Of a stretch of DNA of 53,181 nt, positions 49,148 to 53,181 are shown piece after piece (positions within the stretch are counted from its first letter, which is position 1; every line of letters begins with the position of its first letter). The notes beneath the pieces are model-generated. The model was not told the origin of the DNA and made no database searches. It saw nothing but the letters and a program-made list of their open reading frames with translations. Both the position numbers and the translations under genes were made by a program. This DNA comes from Phascolarctobacterium sp. (GTDB taxonomy: Bacteria; Bacillota; Negativicutes; Acidaminococcales; Acidaminococcaceae): positions 1 through 53,181 of the forward strand of contig SFCN01000004.1 of assembly GCA_004558595.1 (NCBI GenBank), in the 5' to 3' direction.

Positions 49148-49199
49148 CATGCTCAAGCATGCGTCAATAAAAACACATCATTTAAATGACTAAATGATG
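49148..49199 (+). promoter_or_regulatory. Two inverted repeats upstream of the ammonium channel gene
   Basis: CATGC-TCAA-GCATG (49148-49161) and CATCATTTA-N6-TAAATGATG (49176-49199) lie 28-79 nt before the ATG. They are probably operators or leader hairpins for nitrogen control. No convincing -35/-10 pair could be placed with confidence. Confidence 0.4.
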
Positions 49200-49226
49200 C
49201 CTAAATTTTATGAGGGGTGATTAATA

Positions 49227-50906
49227 ATGGATAAATATGTATCCACCGACACTATATGGGTACTGATTGGTGCCTTTCTAGTATTCTCTATGCAGCCCGG
49301 CTTCGCCATGGTAGAGACCGGCTTTACCAGAGCTAAGAACGCTGCTAACATCGTAATGAAAAACGTTATGGACATGAGCCTTGGCTCCATCGTCTTTTGG
49401 ATTTTAGGCTTTGGCCTGATGTTTGGCGAGGACATCGGTGGCTTCATTGGCGCTCCGGACTTTTTCGTAACCGGGGACTATAGCGGTAGCTATCCTTCCT
49501 CCAGCTTCTTTATTTTCCAAACCATGTTCTGCGCGACCGCGGCCACCATCGTTTCCGGCGCTATGGCTGAACGTACCAACTTCTTAGTCTACTGCATTTA
49601 TAGCGTGCTGATTAGCGCGTTGGTCTATCCCATCAGCGGCCACTGGATCTGGGGTGGCGGATGGTTAGCCGAAATGGGCTTCCATGATTTCGCCGGCTCC
49701 ACTGCCGTACATATGGTAGGCGGTGTCGCAGCTCTGATTGGCGCTAAGATGATCGGTCCTCGTATCGGTAAGTACAACGAGGATGGCACTGTAAACGCGA
49801 TTCCCGGTCACAGCATTCCGCTGGGCGCGCTGGGCGTGTTCCTGCTGTGGTTCGGCTGGTTCGGCTTCAACGGCGCTTCCACCGTCTGCGCGACCGGTGA
49901 TGAAGCCCTGATTAGCATGGGCGATATCTTCATTACCACTAACATGGCTGCCGCCGCTGGCTCCACCGCTACCATGATTTACACCTGGGTACGCTATGGC
50001 AAGCCCGATGTTTCCATGACCTTGAACGGCGTTCTGGCAGGCCTTGTCGCCATCACCGCCGGCTGCGACGTTGTTAGCCCTGCTGGCGCTTTAATCATCG
50101 GCCTGCTGGCTGGCGTTCTGGTTGTTGTAGCTGTTGAATTCTTCGACCAAAAGCTGAAGATTGACGACCCCGTTGGCGCAGTTTCCGTACACGGTGTTTG
50201 CGGTGCCTTCGGTACCATCGTAACCGGTCTCTTCGCTACTAAGGACGGCCTGTTCTATGGTGGTGGCTCCAGCTTCTTAATTACTCAAATCATCGGTGTC
50301 GTAACCGTAGCTATTTATGTAGCGATCGCCATGAGCATCATCTTTGGTGTTCTGGATAAACTTATCGGCCTGCGCGTAAGCGAGGCAGAGGAAATCAAGG
50401 GTCTGGATATGGAAGAGCACGGCCTGCTGAGCAGCTATGCCGACTTTATGCCTACTGCTGAGGAAATGCCTTCCGTAACCACTACCTATGTAGCTCCCGC
50501 TGCTGTAACTACTCCGAGCGTTGCAGCCGCTACTGGCGAGCACAAGCTGAGCAAGATTTGCATCATCACTTCTCAAAACCGCTTTGAAGCTCTCAAGGCC
50601 GCTTTGGATAAGCTGGGTATCACCGGCATGACTGTAACCAAGGTCTTGGGCTATGGCATCCAAAAGGGTCAAACCGAGATGTATCGTGGCGCTGAGGTAG
50701 CAGCTCACCTGTTGCCTAAGGTTAAGGTTGAGCTTATCGTCTCCGCAATTCCTGTGGCAGATGTTGTAAACACTGCTAAGTCCGTGCTCTATACCGGCAA
50801 ATATGGCGATGGTAAGATCTTCGTCTACAATGTCGAGGATGTTGTCAAGATCCGTACCGGTGAGACTGGCTTCGATGCCCTGCAGGATAAACCCATCGAG
50901 GCTTAA
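49227..50906 (+). CDS. amt: Ammonium channel (Amt) with C-terminal fused PII domain
   Basis: 559 aa. Residues 1 to about 405 are an eleven-helix Amt channel (MQPGFAMVETGFTRAKNAAN, GSTAVHMVGGVAAL with the pore His, GAVSVHGVCGAFG with the second). After a Thr/Ala/Pro-rich linker, a complete GlnB/GlnK domain runs from about 440 to the end: KLGITGMTVTKVLGYGIQKG, the T-loop EMYRGAEVAAHLLPKVKVE, and YTGKYGDGKIFVYNVEDVVK with KIRTGE. The ATP-binding residues are kept. The uridylylation tyrosine (Y51 of E. coli GlnB, YRGAEY) is Val here. The channel thus carries its own gate, read by ATP/ADP/2-oxoglutarate. GAGGGG lies 8 nt before ATG. Confidence 0.9.
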   Translation: MDKYVSTDTIWVLIGAFLVFSMQPGFAMVETGFTRAKNAANIVMKNVMDMSLGSIVFWILGFGLMFGEDIGGFIGAPDFFVTGDYSGSYPSSSFFIFQTMFCATAATIVSGAMAERTNFLVYCIYSVLISALVYPISGHWIWGGGWLAEMGFHDFAGSTAVHMVGGVAALIGAKMIGPRIGKYNEDGTVNAIPGHSIPLGALGVFLLWFGWFGFNGASTVCATGDEALISMGDIFITTNMAAAAGSTATMIYTWVRYGKPDVSMTLNGVLAGLVAITAGCDVVSPAGALIIGLLAGVLVVVAVEFFDQKLKIDDPVGAVSVHGVCGAFGTIVTGLFATKDGLFYGGGSSFLITQIIGVVTVAIYVAIAMSIIFGVLDKLIGLRVSEAEEIKGLDMEEHGLLSSYADFMPTAEEMPSVTTTYVAPAAVTTPSVAAATGEHKLSKICIITSQNRFEALKAALDKLGITGMTVTKVLGYGIQKGQTEMYRGAEVAAHLLPKVKVELIVSAIPVADVVNTAKSVLYTGKYGDGKIFVYNVEDVVKIRTGETGFDALQDKPIEA

Positions 50907-50918
50907 TGAATTCGCTTC

Positions 50919-51103
50919 TCCCTAATTACTCCCTAATATAGCAGAAGACACTGAAAGCCCTTGCGTTATGCGGGGTTTTCGGTGTCTTTTGCTATGTCGT
51001 GACGGCTTTTTTTGGTGATAGTATAAAATCGTCGACCTTGTAAATATGAACTTTTTCGTGCTCCAGAAAGCAAAATTAGGCCTTATTAGGGAGTAATTTG
51101 GGA
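50919..51103. repeat. 185-bp unit with 20-bp terminal inverted repeats
   Basis: The left arm (50919-50938) and right arm (51084-51103) are inverted copies with 19 of 20 matches; each contains TTACTCCCTAATA or its complement. The unit fills the gap between the convergent amt-PII and EAL genes and encloses a terminator. It has no coding capacity and no clear target-site duplication. Confidence 0.6.
50946..50990 (+). terminator. Terminator after the amt-PII gene
   Basis: AGACACTGAAAGCCC (50946-50960) pairs with GGGGTTTTCGGTGTCT (50972-50987) with one mismatch and one bulge, then TTTT. It lies inside the 185-bp inverted-repeat unit. Confidence 0.82.
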
Positions 51104-51104
51104 A

Positions 51105-53181
51105 TTAGCAGCTGCCATAAAACCTAGCTTCATACTCCTCAATAGGGATGGGTTTGGAGAATAAATAGCCCTGGCCCTTACCGCAGCCACAGTCTAAAAG
51201 CAGCTGTCGTTGAGTTTCGGTTTCAACGCCCTCGCAGATAATGCTGTAGCCCAAGCTATGCAGCATGGCGATACTGTTTTTGAGGAAAATACGGCCCTTA
51301 AAGCTGCTTTCGCAATTTAAAAGCAGCTTGCGGTCGATTTTAATAGTATCGATGGGAATATCAACCACCATATTGACCAAGGAATAGCCAGCACCAAAAT
51401 CGTCTAAGGAGGTCTTGATTTTTTCTTGACGCAATTGGTCGAAGAGCTGGTAAACCTTAGCGTAATTCTGGGCAGCGACGGTTTCTGTGAGCTCGATTTC
51501 CACAAGAGTGGGGTCGATGCCGTAGGTATCCAGTATGCCTAGATAGCGTTGCACAGTGTCGTCGTTTTCGGTGTGCCAAATGGAGGCGTTGACGGAGATG
51601 GGCACCTGCTGGCGATTAAGTCTTTGGTTTTTGGCCAAGAATTTAGCGACTCTCTCAAAAACAAAGAAGTCGAGCTCGGTGATTCTACCATTGGCCTCCA
51701 GAGCAGGGATAAACTGGTCCGGATAAACCTGAGTGCCGTCGTCCTTGAACCAGCGAATAAGAGCTTCTGCACCGATGAGGGAATTATCCACAAGCGAAAA
51801 TTTAGGCTGCAGGAAAACCTTGAAGTTCTTCTCGGTGAAGGCTGTGTTGGCATTGGCGAAGATAAGCCGCTCCAGCTGTTGTTTGTTGGCTAAGGCTTCG
51901 TTATAAAGAGCGGCGGTGGTTTGATGATTATTAAGCAAGGATTTGCGTGCGTAATTGGCTGCGTCGATGGCTTCGGCAGCGGTTTTGCATTCAGTTGTTA
52001 CATGGTAGATGCCACTGCGTAAGCGTAGCTTAAGGAAGGGATATTGCTTGGTAACATAATCCATAAAGTGATTATTAATAGCATCTACGCGAGCTTCAGC
52101 GTCGGCGATGTTTTCGTAGGGTCGGAAAAGAATGAACTGGTCGGCCACAATGCGGGAAAAAAGAATGTTTTTCTTATTGCTAAGAGCATTGGAAACAAAG
52201 CTCGTAAAGATTTGCAGGAGCTTGTCGCCGAAGGCAAAGCCGTATTTTTGGTTAATAAGATTAAAGCGTTCAAAATCGGTGTAGATAACGGCGTGATTCT
52301 TGGCTTGACCGCTGACGATCATCTGCTCCATTTGCTCACGGAATTGGGAGAAGGGAATGAGTCCGGTCAGGGAATCGGCCTTGTTTTCGCTGAGAGCTCC
52401 TCTATGGCAGGCATTAAGGTCCATGCTTTTGGCGTGGTGAGCGGTGATAATCTTGGTCAGCTCGTTGAGCTGCTGCTTGGTCTGGCGTGACCAGTGTCTA
52501 GCTTTATTGCATACAGAAAAGATTACTAAGCCAGTCATTTGTCCCTGCCAAAACATGGGAGCAAGCAAAAGGCTTTTCGCATTGGCCTTTTTTGCTGCCT
52601 CAAAAAAGGTGTTATGCTCAATATCAAGAGCCTCCGCGCTGATTTCAATCAAGCCCGATTCATCACGAAGCCGAAAAAACTTGCGAAATAATTCCTTATC
52701 AAAGCCAAAGCTATCCTGTAGGCAGAAGGGTGAGGCGTTTTTGGCCCAAAAGTAGGCCTTAGTTGCCATACAGTCAGCTAAATTCATGTTAATAATACTG
52801 ATGCGGTCCAAATGAAAACGCATGCCGATAACCTTGAGCAGCAGATTAATAGCATCCTCTACGGAAAGACTGGTTTCAAAAATTTCAAAGGCCGTAGCAA
52901 TGGGGTCGTTTTGAAAATAGCGTGCATCCAGTCTATTGCTGGCATGAACGTCTTTATTGCGAAGCTGCTGGTAACGATTCAAATCATCGCAGAAAAGATA
53001 AGTATCGCGACCATTAAATTTTGCTTGGTAAAGGGCCCAATCGGCATTTTCCATAAGCTGGTCGTAGGTAAAGCCGGTAGTGTTTTCCGGTAAAAAGCAA
53101 ATACCAATGCTGCAGCTTAGGGTATCGGTTTGGTTGAGCATTTCCACGTCGTGGATGTGCTGATCCAGCAGCGCACCGCCG
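51105..53181 (-). CDS. GGDEF-GAF-GGDEF-EAL c-di-GMP signalling protein (partial at window edge)
   Basis: The reading frame stays open to the right edge; the ATG at 53147 is internal, since the codons before it still read as a GGDEF domain. Visible parts, N to C: the end of a GGDEF domain (SCSIGICFLPEN, NADWALYQAKFNGRD), a GAF-like domain, a degenerate GGDEF (RIVADQFILF in place of RxGGDEF) and an EAL domain. The EAL residues are intact: AEALIRW, NASIW, ELTETV, SLDDFGAGYS, TIKIDR, EGVET and GQGYLFSKP. It should therefore be an active c-di-GMP phosphodiesterase, with GAF and GGDEF-like domains regulating it. Any N-terminal sensor lies outside the window. Confidence 0.87.
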   Translation of the reverse strand, partial: GGALLDQHIHDVEMLNQTDTLSCSIGICFLPENTTGFTYDQLMENADWALYQAKFNGRDTYLFCDDLNRYQQLRNKDVHASNRLDARYFQNDPIATAFEIFETSLSVEDAINLLLKVIGMRFHLDRISIINMNLADCMATKAYFWAKNASPFCLQDSFGFDKELFRKFFRLRDESGLIEISAEALDIEHNTFFEAAKKANAKSLLLAPMFWQGQMTGLVIFSVCNKARHWSRQTKQQLNELTKIITAHHAKSMDLNACHRGALSENKADSLTGLIPFSQFREQMEQMIVSGQAKNHAVIYTDFERFNLINQKYGFAFGDKLLQIFTSFVSNALSNKKNILFSRIVADQFILFRPYENIADAEARVDAINNHFMDYVTKQYPFLKLRLRSGIYHVTTECKTAAEAIDAANYARKSLLNNHQTTAALYNEALANKQQLERLIFANANTAFTEKNFKVFLQPKFSLVDNSLIGAEALIRWFKDDGTQVYPDQFIPALEANGRITELDFFVFERVAKFLAKNQRLNRQQVPISVNASIWHTENDDTVQRYLGILDTYGIDPTLVEIELTETVAAQNYAKVYQLFDQLRQEKIKTSLDDFGAGYSLVNMVVDIPIDTIKIDRKLLLNCESSFKGRIFLKNSIAMLHSLGYSIICEGVETETQRQLLLDCGCGKGQGYLFSKPIPIEEYEARFYGSC

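Noticed and set aside
1..53181. CRISPR arrays, toxin-antitoxin pairs, phage or restriction genes
   Set aside because: No regularly spaced repeats or matching gene families were found; the window is housekeeping and metabolic chromosome.

Overview
The window looks like a chromosomal segment of an anaerobic, diderm Firmicute of the class Negativicutes, most likely an Acidaminococcaceae/Phascolarctobacterium-like organism. This is inferred from gene content, not from a 16S gene: a type III glutamine synthetase, a monomeric [FeFe] hydrogenase, a DcuC-type dicarboxylate carrier, Firmicute-style split BY-kinase genes beside a Wza-like outer-membrane export protein, and a Mrp/Mbh-type antiporter cluster. 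No phage, plasmid, IS element, CRISPR array or rRNA is visible. The genes use the same codon style throughout and most transcription units end in clear intrinsic terminators.

Layout. 0.1-6.9 kb: a DhaR-like AAA+ regulator without the sigma-54 contact loop, an envelope M23 peptidase, then dhaL, dhaK, an LsrF-type class I aldolase/thiolase and a VOC-fold protein, which together look like a small catabolic pathway for an unknown keto-substrate. 7.0-9.9 kb: a TrpXYZ-like ABC transporter. 10.0-12.1 kb: an XRE regulator and two HAD phosphatases. 12.2-16.9 kb: exopolysaccharide control genes (CpsB-type phosphatase, Wza-like, Wzz-like, BY-kinase, galU) without glycosyltransferases. 17.0-25.6 kb: murI and an eleven-gene Mrp/Mbh-like cation antiporter operon with three ND-type subunits and no hydrogenase or NADH module. 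25.7-28.3 kb: a LarA-like racemase, a second XRE regulator, tRNA-Thr(CGT) and a divergent pyrrolidone-carboxylate peptidase. 28.3-31.9 kb: GtrA, a lipid kinase and an LtaS-like transferase, probably a cell-envelope lipid/glycan pathway behind a palindromic promoter. 32-38.7 kb: DcuC, a uracil-DNA glycosylase, two tandem ThrE-like exporter pairs, MntP and a PepT-like peptidase. 38.7-44.3 kb: ppk with a divergent Ppx-like gene on the minus strand, a second Ppx/GppA divergently transcribed, and tRNA-Arg(CCT). 44.4-46.4 kb: a small conserved gene and the [FeFe] hydrogenase. 46.4-51 kb: nitrogen assimilation, with glnN behind a long structured leader and an ammonium channel fused to its own PII protein. 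51.1-53.2 kb: a c-di-GMP phosphodiesterase cut by the window edge.

The most unusual signals are not ordinary genes. One is a dispersed ~100-bp hairpin element, with three copies plus a fragment, all directly after stop codons; its conserved core is enclosed by outer stems whose sequences differ from copy to copy yet stay self-complementary. Others are a 185-bp unit bounded by 20-bp inverted repeats between amt-PII and the EAL gene, the ~280-nt glnN leader with a hairpin that competes with its terminator, and the DhaK/DhaL/LsrF/VOC gene set. Functions are from recognised motifs; substrates and regulation are inference.
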